A DNA stretch of 64,000 nucleotides from PALSA-1004 sp963804885 (lineage in GTDB: Bacteria; Pseudomonadota; Gammaproteobacteria; Burkholderiales; SG8-41): NCBI GenBank assembly GCA_963804885.1, contig CAWDSF010000020.1:124001-188000 (forward strand), in the 5' to 3' direction. Made by a program: the position numbers and the translations under genes. The notes beneath the pieces are model-generated. The model worked only from the letters and a program-made list of their open reading frames with translations, made no database searches and was not told the origin of the DNA. The number at the start of each line of letters is the position of its first letter. The first letter of the stretch is position 1. Positions 42,015 to 51,576 of this stretch are shown in pieces.

Positions 42015-43301
42015 TTCCCGTAGCTGATCCGGTAAATGATTCCGTTGTAGTCGTCGGATACGAGCATCGCGCCGTCGCGCATCACCAGCACGTCGACGGG
42101 TCGTCCCCACATCGGCGGATCGCCTTTCTCATCGGTCAGGAAACCTTCGAGAAACGGCTTCAGCGTCGATTTGCCCTGGCCGTCGACGATTACGCGCATC
42201 ACGTTGTAACCCTGCTTGGTGCTGCGATTCCACGAGCCGTGCATGGCGATGAAGATATTGTTTTGATATTCCGCCGGGAACATTTTGCCGTTGTAAAAGC
42301 GCATGCCGAGCGGCGCGATGTGCGGACCCAGCTTCAATGCGGGCGGATCGAATTCCTTGCAGGTGCGGCCTTTGCCAAATTCGGGATCGAGGAAGTCGCC
42401 CTGATGACAGAACGGATAACCGTAGTGCATGTTCTTGCGCGATACGTGGTGCAGTGTATCGTGCGGCAGATCGTCGCTTATCCAGTCGCGCGCGTGATTC
42501 GTGAACCACAGCTGCTTGGTTTTAGGATCCCAGTCGAAACCGACGGAGTTGCGCACGCCCAGCGCGACAGTCTCGAGCACGCCGGATTGCGGGTCGACGC
42601 GATGGATCGCGGCCTGCATATAGGTCGGCATGACGATGTTGCCGGGCGCGCCGACGTTGAAATACAGCTTGCCGTCGGGGCCCAGCGCGAGGAATTTCCA
42701 GAAATGGCCGGCCTGCGTCGTCGGATCGAGGTTGTCGATCACGACTTTAGCCTCGGGCGGATTGTCGAGGCGATCTTCGATGCCGTCGTAGCGCGTGATG
42801 CGGTGCCGCTCGGCGACGAACAGCGTGCCCTTGCTGAACGCGACGCCGTTGGGCGCTTTAAGACCGGTGAGTATTTTTTTGACTTCGCGCTTGCCGCCGC
42901 GGTCGACGATCGCATACACGTCGGAGAGATTGCGGTTGCCCACGAACACCGTGCCCTTGTCGCCGAGGGCGAGCGAGCGCGCTTCGGGTATGCCCTCGGC
43001 CCATACTTCGATTTTGAAACCCGCCGGCACTTTCAGTTTGTCGAGCGGCAGTGTAGTTCGACGGCCGCCCCGTGAAATGCGGCGCGAATGGATGCAATGT
43101 CGAAGTCGCCTGTTCCGCCGAGCGGCCCTGCTGCCAGGATGGCGGCGCCGCAGGTGCGGCAGGCGCAGCGGCAGGCGCGGCGGGTGCAGCGGCGGGCGGC
43201 GTTTGCGCCCATGCATTCGTGACGAGCAGACCGGCGGCGAGTGCAACCGCGGCATGCGCAAACGCGAATCCGGAACGTCCGAAAACCGTGGAAATCTTCA
43301 T
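42011..43301 (-). CDS. PQQ-dependent sugar (sorbosone-type) dehydrogenase, +1 frameshifted
   Basis: The gene starts at the ATG at 43301 behind GGAGGGG with signal peptide MKISTVFGRSGFAFAHAAVA... ending NAWA-Q. It runs through an Ala/Pro-rich linker, then changes frame near 43055-43071. The second frame carries the beta-propeller: LPLDKLKVPAGFKIEVWAEG, LKAPNGVAFSKGTLFV, FNVGAPGNIV, IHRVDPQSGVLE, VGFDWDPKTKQLWFTNHARD, AMHGSWNRSTKQGY and MLVSDDYNGIIYRI. This is the L-sorbosone/glucose dehydrogenase family. The likeliest extra base is in the CCCC run at 43068-43071, though the exact site is not fixed. Confidence 0.82.
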
Positions 43302-43612
43302 AACCCCTCCGTGGTGAAAAACCAAGCGATCTGTCGATGGCGGTCGCGCTTATCGCCAGGGGCGTGCGCGATGGGCCGGTATTGCGTGAAACTAGTGTAG
43401 CACTCCTGCCACGCCGCGAAAGCGTGCGGCGAACCGGTCCGCGGCGGGGTGCGGGATCGACGAAATTGTTTTATTTCATTGCATTTTTTGCACGCCGCAA
43501 GCCCGTCCCCGCGCAGGCGCTGGTGTACAATTCCTGCGCCAAAACAAGCGTTGTCACGAACACAGGACGGGTTCCGCGTGAACCTTATCCCGATGAGCGG
43601 CGGGGCCAAGCT
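43302..43612. other. intergenic region with no recognised gene
   Basis: The 311 bases separate divergent genes (PQQ-type dehydrogenase and glycosyltransferase). Only the dehydrogenase ribosome binding site near 43305-43311 is clear. A T-rich patch at about 43466-43492 could hold a promoter for the plus-strand gene, but no pair of hexamers stands out. Confidence 0.4.
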
Positions 43613-44623
43613 ATGAAGGTCGTCTGGATCGTGCCGCGGCAGGCGTTGAAAACCGGTGGCGGCGGCGTCAGCTCGGATCTTGCCAGCATGCGTTATCGCG
43701 CGCTTATTCCGATGCAGGGCTTGATCGCGCGCGGCCACGATGCGTCGGTAGTAGGGCTCGATCGCGAGTGCGCCGATGACGTACGCGCGAAGATCGCGGA
43801 CGCCGACCGTGTGGTGTTCATCAAAAATTACACCGATCCCGTCTGCAGCGAAATGGTGCTCGAAGAGCAGCGTGCGCGCGGCGTGCCGACATGGTTCGAC
43901 TTGACCGACGACCGGTTCGAAGGCGAGGCGAGCGAGCATCTGCACCGCATGACCATGCTGGCGGACCACGTCGTTACGGTTTCGGCCACCCTGCAAAACA
44001 TAATCCGGCAGTACACGCGCAAAGAATCCGCGATAGTCGGCGATCCGTACGAGGGTCCGCGCGGCGCGCCAAGATGGTCGCCGGACGGCGCGCGCGTGAA
44101 AGTGCTGTGGTTCGGCTACGGCTCGAACTTACCGGCGTTGATGAAGGTGTTGCCGGGGCTCGCCGACGCCGGCCGGCGCTTTCCGATGGATCTACGCATC
44201 GTGACCGCGGGAGTCCAGGGGATCGAGCGTTATTGCGAAAAATTCAACCGCAGATCCGGCGCTGCGTTGACGCTGAAATATGTCCCGTGGTCGAGCGCGG
44301 AAACCTGGAATTCACTCGGGGCTACCGATCTTGTGCTGATTCCAGCGATGCTCGACGAGCAATGGACGCTCGCCAAGAGCGCCAACCGGATAGTCGAGGC
44401 GCTGTGGGCCGGCCGGTTTGTCGTCGCCCACCCGATTCCTTCTTATCTCGAATTCGCGGACTACGCCTGGCTGGGCGCCGACCTCGCCGAAGGCATTTCG
44501 TGGGTGATGCGCAATCAAGAATCCATCGCCGGGAGAATTCGTGCGGCGCAGGACCGCATCGCGGCGGCGTATTCTCCGGACAGCATCGCGGCGCAATGGG
44601 AGCGGATACTTGAAATGGCTTAA
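43613..44623 (+). CDS. glycosyltransferase family protein
   Basis: A 336-residue protein from the ATG at 43613 (MKVVWIVPRQALKTGGGGVS). It has a GT-B-like layout: N-terminal half with VVFIKNYTDP and WFDLTDDRFEGEAS, C-terminal half with VLWFGYGSNLPALMKVLPGL, and LVLIPAMLDEQWTLAKSANR IVEALWAGRFVV, where the nucleotide-sugar donor would bind. The acceptor is unknown. Single gene with no neighbouring polysaccharide cluster. Confidence 0.7.
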   Translation: MKVVWIVPRQALKTGGGGVSSDLASMRYRALIPMQGLIARGHDASVVGLDRECADDVRAKIADADRVVFIKNYTDPVCSEMVLEEQRARGVPTWFDLTDDRFEGEASEHLHRMTMLADHVVTVSATLQNIIRQYTRKESAIVGDPYEGPRGAPRWSPDGARVKVLWFGYGSNLPALMKVLPGLADAGRRFPMDLRIVTAGVQGIERYCEKFNRRSGAALTLKYVPWSSAETWNSLGATDLVLIPAMLDEQWTLAKSANRIVEALWAGRFVVAHPIPSYLEFADYAWLGADLAEGISWVMRNQESIAGRIRAAQDRIAAAYSPDSIAAQWERILEMA

Positions 44624-44647
44624 CCCCGGCTGCGGCCGCTAAGCTGG

Positions 44648-45331
44648 CTATTTTCCCAGCATCCCGAATACTTTCTGCGCCATCCCCGTGGCTGAGCCGA
44701 CCGGGTCCTTGCGAATTGCCTTCTCCTGCTCTGCAATCATGAGAAAGAGACCGTCCAGCGTTTTCTGCGTCACGTAGTTTTCGATCTTCGCCTGCTTCGC
44801 GTCGACGAGGCCCAGTTGTGCGCCTTGGCCGGCGAGATTGTTGTATTTTTCCGCGAGCCCGACCTTGCCCGTCGCCTTGGTGACGATCGGCAGGAATTTT
44901 TGCGTGAGCTGGCCGCTGGTGGTCCGGCGAAAATATTCGGTTGCGGCAGTGTCGCCGCCGGTGAGTATTCCCTTGGCATCCTGCACGCTCATGTTCTTGA
45001 CCGCGCCGACCAGCAACGCTTTCGCCTCCGGCACCGCCTGCTCGGCGGCACGGTTCATCGCGACGACGAGCTCATCGGCCTGGCGCTGCATGCCGAGCAG
45101 CCGCAGGCCGCTCTCGACACGCCTGATTGCATCGGGGAGCGGAATTTTCACCTTGTCGTTGCCGAGGAAGCCGTTTTCAACACCCAGCTTCCCGATTGCC
45201 GCCGCCGATCCCTGCGTCAGCGCATCTTTCAGGCCGGATACGGCATCCTTGTTGCTGAGATCCGCGAGCCCCAGCGCGAATGACGGCGCGCCGACGATTA
45301 ATGAGAAGATCAATCCAAAAACGATACGCAT
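44648..45331 (-). CDS. DUF4197 domain exported protein
   Basis: A 227-residue protein with signal peptide (MRIVFGLIFSLIVGAPSFAL) and AGGAGCACATC before the ATG. The mature part is helical: SNKDAVSGLKDALTQGSAAA, VKIPLPDAIRRVESGLRLLG, AVPEAKALLVGAVKNMSVQD, AKGILTGGDTAATEYFR, NYVTQKTLDGLFLMIAEQEK and KDPVGSATGMAQKVFG. This is the DUF4197 family, function unknown. Confidence 0.88.
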   Translation of the reverse strand: MRIVFGLIFSLIVGAPSFALGLADLSNKDAVSGLKDALTQGSAAAIGKLGVENGFLGNDKVKIPLPDAIRRVESGLRLLGMQRQADELVVAMNRAAEQAVPEAKALLVGAVKNMSVQDAKGILTGGDTAATEYFRRTTSGQLTQKFLPIVTKATGKVGLAEKYNNLAGQGAQLGLVDAKQAKIENYVTQKTLDGLFLMIAEQEKAIRKDPVGSATGMAQKVFGMLGK

Positions 45332-45554
45332 GATGTGCTCCTGTTGCGCAAGGACGAGACTATCCGGGCCGGATCGGAATCATCGAGTGATGGCCGCGCT
45401 AACCTTGCCGCTCCCGGTCCCGAAGAGCGAAAGTTTCTGCCGTACTTCGGCATAAGGCAAGACCGGTCGACGGGATACTGCGCGAAGTCATGTCAATAAC
45501 AATCGGCAATTTCCACTCATGCGCTTCTTTTTACTGACGCTAAACACAGCTCGT

Positions 45555-45583
45555 TTGAGGCGGGTCATGGACTAGCGTAAAAT
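45555..45583 (+). promoter_or_regulatory. sigma-70-type promoter for tRNA-Gly
   Basis: -35 TTGAGG at 45555-45560 and -10 TAAAAT at 45578-45583, separated by 17 bases. The start would be about 45590, seven bases before the tRNA. Confidence 0.65.
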
Positions 45584-45596
45584 TCCCCGCTAAATC

Positions 45597-45670
45597 GCGG
45601 GTGTAGTTCAATGGCAGAACGGCAGCTTCCCAAGCTGCATACGAGGGTTCGATTCCCTTCACCCGCTCCA
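45597..45670 (+). tRNA. tRNA-Gly (anticodon CCC)
   Basis: A 74-base cloverleaf. The acceptor GCGGGTG pairs with CACCCGC; the anticodon arm GCAGC-TTCCCAA-GCTGC gives anticodon CCC (reads GGG) in a normal 7-base loop; the T-arm contains GGTTCGATTCC. The 3' CCA is encoded (45668-45670) after discriminator T. It is probably co-transcribed with asmA. Confidence 0.95.
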
Positions 45671-45708
45671 TTCGACGCGCACGTCACTTTTGGAATCGAG
45701 GTTGCGTC

Positions 45709-47946
45709 ATGAACAAAATCGTCAAATTCGTCGTGCTCCCGCTGACGGCGCTGATTGTCATCGTCGTGGCCATCGGCGCTTACGTCGCTGCCACCTTCGA
45801 TCCCAATCAATACAAGGGCCAGATCGTGCAGGCGGTAAAGGATAAAACCAAGCGCACGCTGAAGCTCGACGGCGATATCAAGCTGTCGCTGTTTCCGAGC
45901 ATAGGCGCGAAGCTCGGCAAGTCATCGCTCTCGGAATATGCCAGCGAAAAGGAGTTTGCCGCACTCGAGGATTTGCGGGTCTCGCTGAAACTCATGCCGC
46001 TGCTGTCGAAAGAGGTGGTAATCGACGCGATCGAAATCCGCAATCTGCGCGCTACCGTGGTTCGCGGCAAGGACGGTAAGCTGAGCATCGACGACCTGAC
46101 GGGCGGCGACAAAACCAAGCCGGAAGCGAAGAGCGAGGCGTCGCCAGTCAAAATCGACATCGACCACGTGACGCTGGAAAACGCGGCTGTCACCTATGTC
46201 GATCAGGGGGCGGGCACCAAATACGCGTTGTCCAAATTGAATCTGAAAACGGGTCGCATCGCGAAGGGCGTGCCGGCCAAGCTCGACCTTGCGGTTACGG
46301 CGCAAAGCGACAAGCCGAAGCTCAACCTCGACATCGCGCTCAAGACCACGCTTACATTCGATCTCGACAAGCAGCATTACGTGCTCGAAGGATTGGATTT
46401 CAACGCGAAAGGGACGGCGGCGGGCATCACCAATCTGGTCGCATCCGCCAAGGGCGACGTCGATGCGAAGCCGGCGACCAAGGAACTTGTGGTGTCCAAG
46501 CTCGCAGTGGCCGCAACCGGCAAACCCGAAGGTAGCGGCGATCTCAACGTGAAGTTCGACGCACCCAAGCTCAACGTGACTAAAGACAAGGTAACCGGCG
46601 ACAAGATTGCGCTCGATGCGACGATGACGGAGAACAAGTCCAAAACGTCGGTCAAACTCGATATACCGGGAATCGACGGCACTGCCAAGGCGTTCACCGC
46701 CGCGATGATGACCCTCAACATCGAAATGCAGAAAGAAGGCTCGACGATCAAGGCGAAAGTAACCAGTCCGCTCACCGGCAGCGTCGATGCGGAAAAAATC
46801 GAACTCGCCAAGCTTACGGCGACGGTCAACGTCAACGATCCCAAACTGCCGAAGAACCCGATCGACGCCACGATCACCGGTTCCGCGTTGGTCGATCTGG
46901 CGAAAGAGAACGCGAACTTCGTCTTCACCACCAAGTTCGACGACAGCAATATCAGTGGCAAGGCCGGACTTACCAAGTTCACGCCGCCGTTTTACACGTT
47001 CGACATCACCATCGATCAACTCGATGCCGATCGTTATCTGCCGAAATCCGATCCCAAGCAAAAGCAGCCCGAGCAGCCGCTGGATCTCGCGGCGCTCAAA
47101 GGTTTGAACGCGAACGGCAGCATCAAGATCGGCACGCTGAAGGTCGCCAATGTCAAGGCGGCGAATGTGCGCGTCGAAGTCAAAGCGGCGAACGGGCGGG
47201 TCGACGCTAGCCCGATCGCGGCCAACCTCTATCAGGGTTCGCTCGCAGGGGCGCTGTCGGTGCAATCCGCGGGAACGCCCGTGATCGGCATCAAGCAGAA
47301 CCTGACGGGCATCAACATCGGGCCGCTGCTCAAGGAGGCCGCAAATTTCGATTCGCTCGAAGGCAAGGGCAATCTCTCGCTCGACGTGAGCGGGCAGGGA
47401 CAGACGATTACGGCGATCAAAAAGGCGCTGAATGGCAATGCGGCAATCAAGCTGACGGACGGCGCAATTAAGGGCATCAATATCGCGGGATCGATCCGCA
47501 ATGCGAAGGCCAGGCTGGGCTCGCTCAAAGGGGAAACGACGCAGGCGGCAAGTCAGACCGAGAAAACCGATTTCTCCGAACTGACGGCGAGCTTCAACAT
47601 CAAGAACGGCGTTGCGCATAATTCCGATCTCGCGGGCAAATCGCCGTTGCTGCGGTTGGGCGGCGATGGCGATATCGACATCGGCAATGAAAATCTCAAC
47701 TACCTGGTCAAGGCGACGGTGGTGGCCACCGCGGCTGGCCAGGGCGGCAAGGAACTCGGGGATTTGAAAGGCCTGACGGTGCCGGTCAAGCTCACTGGAC
47801 CGTTCACCTCGCCGCAATACAAAATCGATTTCAGCGGCATGGCAGCGAGCGCTGCGCAGGCGGTCGTCGAAGGCAAAAAAGAAGAAATCAGGGCGAAGGT
47901 GCAGGACCAGGTGCAGGACAAGCTCAAGGGGCTGTTTGGCCGCTAA
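45709..47946 (+). CDS. AsmA family protein
   Basis: A 745-residue AsmA-like protein. One N-terminal membrane anchor (VVLPLTALIVIVVAIGAYVA) is followed by a very long beta-rich periplasmic region of the bridge-like lipid-transfer type: YKGQIVQAVKDKTKRTLKLD, IKLSLFPSIGAKLGKSSLSE, then the C-terminal AsmA block IKGINIAGSIRNAKARLGSL and DLAGKSPLLRLGGDGDIDIG. The family is implicated in outer-membrane biogenesis and phospholipid transport. It overlaps the start of mutY by 11 bases. Confidence 0.9.
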   Translation: MNKIVKFVVLPLTALIVIVVAIGAYVAATFDPNQYKGQIVQAVKDKTKRTLKLDGDIKLSLFPSIGAKLGKSSLSEYASEKEFAALEDLRVSLKLMPLLSKEVVIDAIEIRNLRATVVRGKDGKLSIDDLTGGDKTKPEAKSEASPVKIDIDHVTLENAAVTYVDQGAGTKYALSKLNLKTGRIAKGVPAKLDLAVTAQSDKPKLNLDIALKTTLTFDLDKQHYVLEGLDFNAKGTAAGITNLVASAKGDVDAKPATKELVVSKLAVAATGKPEGSGDLNVKFDAPKLNVTKDKVTGDKIALDATMTENKSKTSVKLDIPGIDGTAKAFTAAMMTLNIEMQKEGSTIKAKVTSPLTGSVDAEKIELAKLTATVNVNDPKLPKNPIDATITGSALVDLAKENANFVFTTKFDDSNISGKAGLTKFTPPFYTFDITIDQLDADRYLPKSDPKQKQPEQPLDLAALKGLNANGSIKIGTLKVANVKAANVRVEVKAANGRVDASPIAANLYQGSLAGALSVQSAGTPVIGIKQNLTGINIGPLLKEAANFDSLEGKGNLSLDVSGQGQTITAIKKALNGNAAIKLTDGAIKGINIAGSIRNAKARLGSLKGETTQAASQTEKTDFSELTASFNIKNGVAHNSDLAGKSPLLRLGGDGDIDIGNENLNYLVKATVVATAAGQGGKELGDLKGLTVPVKLTGPFTSPQYKIDFSGMAASAAQAVVEGKKEEIRAKVQDQVQDKLKGLFGR

Positions 47947-49030
47947 GCCGACGCGCAAGTCCGCGCCGCGCGGCGCACCCGCCTGCCGCAAGTCTTTCGC
48001 GGCCACGGTCGTGCAGTGGCAGAAAAAACACGGCCGCCATGATCTGCCGTGGCAGAACACGCGCGATGCATATCGCATTTGGCTGTCGGAAATCATGCTG
48101 CAGCAGACGCAGGTGGCGACGGTCGTCCCGTACTACCAGCGTTTTCTCGAGCGTTTTCCCGATATTCAGGCGCTCGCCGCGGCGGCGCCGGATGAAGTGC
48201 TGACCTTGTGGAGCGGGCTGGGCTACTACTCGCGCGCGCGCAATCTGCACGCGGCAGCCCGGATCGTTGCGAGGGATCACGGCGCTGGCATGCCCGGTGA
48301 CTTCGCGGCATTGCTCGAATTGCCGGGGATCGGCCGCTCGACCGCGGCTGCGATTGCCGTGTTTGCGTTCGGCGCGCGCCAGCCTATTCTCGATGGCAAC
48401 GTGAAGCGGTTGTTCGCGCGGCGCTTCGGCATTGCGGGTTTTCCCGGCGAGGCGAAAGTTGCGGCAGCGCTGTGGCGCGAGACCGAGCGCCAGCTGCCAT
48501 CGCGCAACATCGAGGCTTATACGCAAGGGCTGATGGACCTCGGCGCCACGGTGTGCACGCGCACCAAGCCCAAATGCGAGCGTTGCCCGGTGGCGGCGGA
48601 TTGCGTTGCGTTCAACACGCACGCAATTACGCAATTTCCCGCGCCGCGGTCGCGCAAGGCGCTGCCTCAGCGGCACACGCAGATGCTCGTCTTATTGCAC
48701 GCGAACGAAGTGCTGCTCGAAAAGCGCGCGCCAACCGGGATCTGGGGCGGCCTGTGGAGTTTTCCGGAGGCCGCGGCGGGCACCGACATCATTGCCCTGT
48801 CTGCCTTGCGCTACGGTGCGACGGTGGCGGAGCATGCCGCCATGCCGACGGTGGCGCACGGGTTCACGCATTTCAAGCTCGATATCGCGCCGCAGCGCCT
48901 GATCGTCAGCCGGATTGCGCCGCGGGCGGCGGCGCCGGGCGTCATGTGGCTGCCGCTGAGTGAAGCGCTGGGCGCGGCGGTGCCGGCGCCCATCAAGCGC
49001 ATACTCGCCGTGATTTCCGCGGAAAAATAA
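47936..49030 (+). CDS. mutY: A/G-specific adenine glycosylase MutY
   Basis: A 364-residue DNA glycosylase. Catalytic Glu in SEIMLQQTQVATVVPYY, helix-hairpin-helix LPGIGRSTAAAI, catalytic Asp in ILDGNVKRLFARRF, and a [4Fe-4S] motif CTRTKPKCERCPVAADC (C-x6-C-x2-C-x5-C). The C-terminal NUDIX-like domain recognises 8-oxoG. The start is TTG at 47936 inside the end of asmA, with AAGGGG upstream. It removes A opposite 8-oxoG. Confidence 0.95.
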   Translation: MAAKPTRKSAPRGAPACRKSFAATVVQWQKKHGRHDLPWQNTRDAYRIWLSEIMLQQTQVATVVPYYQRFLERFPDIQALAAAAPDEVLTLWSGLGYYSRARNLHAAARIVARDHGAGMPGDFAALLELPGIGRSTAAAIAVFAFGARQPILDGNVKRLFARRFGIAGFPGEAKVAAALWRETERQLPSRNIEAYTQGLMDLGATVCTRTKPKCERCPVAADCVAFNTHAITQFPAPRSRKALPQRHTQMLVLLHANEVLLEKRAPTGIWGGLWSFPEAAAGTDIIALSALRYGATVAEHAAMPTVAHGFTHFKLDIAPQRLIVSRIAPRAAAPGVMWLPLSEALGAAVPAPIKRILAVISAEK

Positions 49031-49104
49031 AACACCGGGATCCTCACCGCCGGTTTTCGTGAGGCCGCGCGGATCTGCGCCGGCGGCAGTTCGGCAGCCG
49101 GTCG

Positions 49105-50136
49105 CTATTCCATCACGTCGACCCGTTCGCCGCGGGCGCGGCGCGCATCGGCCCGCGCCTGAATGTAGCGCTGAAAATTCGGTTCGTTTGCATAAGCGCG
49201 ACTGGCGACGTAGTCGAGCGCGGATTGGAGGTGGAACGTGCGCACATAGGCCTCGACACGGAATACCTCGCGACCCGCCGCATCGAACAGGACCATGCTG
49301 GGGGTATAGGACACATTGAGCTTGCGCGCCCAGTCAGCCGCAGTCGTGTCCTCGCCGGCAGGCGAGACCATGGGAACAGGGCTAGTCACATCGAGGCGGT
49401 AGACGTCGAAACGCGACAGCAACGCGCGCGTTGCGCCGGCCTTCAGCGCGGTCGCGTGCATTTCGTCGCAGGCCGCACAGTCCGGCTGCTCGAAGAACAC
49501 CGCGAGCGGACGCGCGGCCGGCTTGCGCCGGTCCAGCACGAAAGGCGCCGGCCGGAACAACGTCTCATCGCGCGGACCCGCGGCGTGCGCGGCCGGCTGC
49601 GTGCGCGCCAGATAAACGGCGAAGATTTCCTGCCGCTCACGTCGTTGGGACACATAATCGAGCGCTGCGTTAAAACGCGGCGGCGGGTAGTATCCATTGA
49701 CGCGCAGGGCAATTTCGCCGCGCTCGTCCAGGAACAGAAGCGTCGGCGTGAACTGGACTTTGAGCAGCGCCGCAAGTTCTTTTTCGCTGCGCGTTTTGCC
49801 GTCGAGCCAGCTCACTTCGCGGCTGCCGAAAATATTGATTTCGACCATGTCGAAATGGCGGCGCGTTTTGGCGACGATCTCGGGCTGCGTAAAATTCACT
49901 TCCATGAGCCGCTTGCAATACGGGCATCCGTTCTGCCCGAAGTACAGCACGAGACGCTTGCGGCCCGCGGTGGCTTCCTTCAGATCGTCGCGCAGATCGA
50001 GGAAGGAAACCTTGAACCATGCCGGCACTTCTATTTCTGCCGGGGCTGCCGCAGCGCGCGCCGGCGCTTGAGCAGCGCAGATCGACGCGATGAGGAGCGC
50101 GCAAAGCGCGGTGTAAAATCGGAACTTAACGGCCAT
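49105..50136 (-). CDS. two-domain thioredoxin-like periplasmic protein
   Basis: A 343-residue exported protein: a signal peptide ending near ARA-AAAPA, then two thioredoxin-fold modules. Module 1 has LVLYFGQNGCPYCKRLMEVN (CPYC, the glutaredoxin-type active site) and module 2 has LAVFFEQPDCAACDEMHATA (CAAC), each followed by a cis-Pro-like turn (VQFTPTLLFLD and VSYTPSMVLFD). It resembles SoxW/DsbE-like reductants. The presence of two differing active sites suggests an internal relay or a duplicated module. It is convergent with mutY. Confidence 0.85.
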   Translation of the reverse strand: MAVKFRFYTALCALLIASICAAQAPARAAAAPAEIEVPAWFKVSFLDLRDDLKEATAGRKRLVLYFGQNGCPYCKRLMEVNFTQPEIVAKTRRHFDMVEINIFGSREVSWLDGKTRSEKELAALLKVQFTPTLLFLDERGEIALRVNGYYPPPRFNAALDYVSQRRERQEIFAVYLARTQPAAHAAGPRDETLFRPAPFVLDRRKPAARPLAVFFEQPDCAACDEMHATALKAGATRALLSRFDVYRLDVTSPVPMVSPAGEDTTAADWARKLNVSYTPSMVLFDAAGREVFRVEAYVRTFHLQSALDYVASRAYANEPNFQRYIQARADARRARGERVDVME

Positions 50137-50201
50137 TATGGCGCTCAGTATAGGACACGCAGGATATTGAGCAGCCAGGCGGATGGAGCGGGATTATCGG
50201 C

Positions 50202-50957
50202 ATGAACGAGGCATGGACGGAAATTCGCGAGTGGCGCAAGCAGAAGCGCGCTGAGTTGATTGCGCAGCGCGAGGCGCTTGAAGACGTCCGGCGCCGGCAG
50301 ATGAATGCGGCGATCAGCGCGCACCTCGAAGCGGGGTTTGCGCTGCTCGCCGGGATGACCATCGGTTTTTGCTGGCCGTTCAAGAACGAGTTCGACGCGC
50401 GTTTCGCGATCAAGCATTTTCGCGAGCTTGGCGCGGCGGCCGCATTGCCGGTCGTGATCGCGAAGGCAGCGCCGTTGCAATTCCGGGCGTGGTGGCCGGG
50501 CGCGCCGATGAGCACCGGAGTCTACGATATTCCGATCCCGGACGGCACCGCCCTGGTCGTGCCCGATGCGGCCATCGTGCCGATGAACGGGTTCGACGCG
50601 CAGGGTTATCGCCTGGGCTATGGCGGCGGTTATTTCGACCGCACGCTCGACGCGACGTCACCGCAACCGCTTGCCATCGGCGTCGCGTTCGAGTTTGCGG
50701 GCCTGCCGACCATCCGGCCGCAACCGCACGACGTGCCGATGGATTTTGTCGTGACGGAAGCGGGCATCTATGTGGCGCAGGACGCCGGGCTCAGGCGCAT
50801 CAGCGCGGAAAAATGCCGCGAGCGGGCGCGGCACTTGTGCCAGCAGCGCGGCCTGCCGCGCCAGCGGCTGGCGACTGCCGCGGAATACGCGTCGCCACCG
50901 TGTTACGCCGGCGAATTTCCGGGCTACTTCGGCGACGACCCGGACCCGAAACGCTGA
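50202..50957 (+). CDS. ygfA: 5-formyltetrahydrofolate cyclo-ligase
   Basis: A 251-residue protein with RKQKRAELIAQREAL at the start, GFCWPFKNEFDAR and the signature YRLGYGGGYFDRTLD followed by IGVAFEFAGL. It converts 5-formyl-THF to methenyl-THF with ATP. It is longer than the usual 180-200 residues owing to a roughly 50-residue C-terminal extension ending in FPGYFGDDPDPKR. It contains an in-frame CTT GGC at 50427-50432 read without shifting, relevant to the frameshift pattern elsewhere. Confidence 0.88.
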   Translation: MNEAWTEIREWRKQKRAELIAQREALEDVRRRQMNAAISAHLEAGFALLAGMTIGFCWPFKNEFDARFAIKHFRELGAAAALPVVIAKAAPLQFRAWWPGAPMSTGVYDIPIPDGTALVVPDAAIVPMNGFDAQGYRLGYGGGYFDRTLDATSPQPLAIGVAFEFAGLPTIRPQPHDVPMDFVVTEAGIYVAQDAGLRRISAEKCRERARHLCQQRGLPRQRLATAAEYASPPCYAGEFPGYFGDDPDPKR

Positions 50958-50964
50958 TTTCCGG

Positions 50965-51576
50965 TCAGGAGCGTAGTCCCTGCTTTGACAGGATTTCGCC
51001 CAGCTGCGATAGCCGCGCGTGCGGGTCGGTCATGCGCAGCATCTGCTGCTTCTGCTCGAGGCTGATGGGCAGCACTTCGCTCAACCGATAGCCGATCCAC
51101 GCCGCGTCGTCGAAGCGGTGGGGCGACGGAAAATGCTCGGCGCCGATTTTTTCGATGATGGCTTTCAACACGTCGCGGCACAACGTTTCCTCCGGCGCGA
51201 CCGCAGAATCGATGGCAAGGTGTTCGATCGTGGCGGAGATCAGTCCGCTCTTTTCGACCTCCGAGCTCAGGATCCGAAATCGCTGCAAGCCCTCGACCTG
51301 CAGGTGGAATACGCCGAGCTGCGGCATGTCCCATTGGGCGATGCGGGCGAGGCAGCCGATGTCCTGCGGCACGGCGGGCGTGCCGACCTCGCGGCCTTCC
51401 TTGATCAGGCACACGCCGAACGGCCGCTCCTCGCTGATGCACACCTTCGTCATTTCGATGTAGCGCTGCTCGAATATTTTGAGCGGCAGCGTGCCGCCCG
51501 GAAACAACACGGTATTGAGCGGGAATATGTAGGTGCGCAACGGCGCCGCGGCGTCTGCGTTCGTTTGCGTGCTCAT
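50965..51576 (-). CDS. LON peptidase substrate-binding domain protein
   Basis: A 203-residue protein with YIFPLNTVLFPGGTLPLKIF, EQRYIEMTKVCISEERPFGV and FHLQVEGLQRFRIL, which is the Lon N-terminal domain (PF02190) without AAA+ or protease parts. Role unknown, possibly substrate binding or cereblon-like. Its start overlaps the stop of rapZ by 4 bases. Confidence 0.9.
   Translation of the reverse strand: MSTQTNADAAAPLRTYIFPLNTVLFPGGTLPLKIFEQRYIEMTKVCISEERPFGVCLIKEGREVGTPAVPQDIGCLARIAQWDMPQLGVFHLQVEGLQRFRILSSEVEKSGLISATIEHLAIDSAVAPEETLCRDVLKAIIEKIGAEHFPSPHRFDDAAWIGYRLSEVLPISLEQKQQMLRMTDPHARLSQLGEILSKQGLRS

Noticed and set aside
45597..45670. Mutant frameshift-suppressor tRNA-Gly(CCC) (sufD type) as the cause of shifts at GGGG
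   Set aside because: The anticodon loop has the normal seven bases (TTCCCAA), so it should not read four-base codons.
45922..48096. 724-codon open frame antisense to asmA
   Set aside because: It is Arg/Asp-rich, has no domain or signal, and mirrors the AsmA gene codon for codon. Long antisense frames are expected in GC-rich genes.
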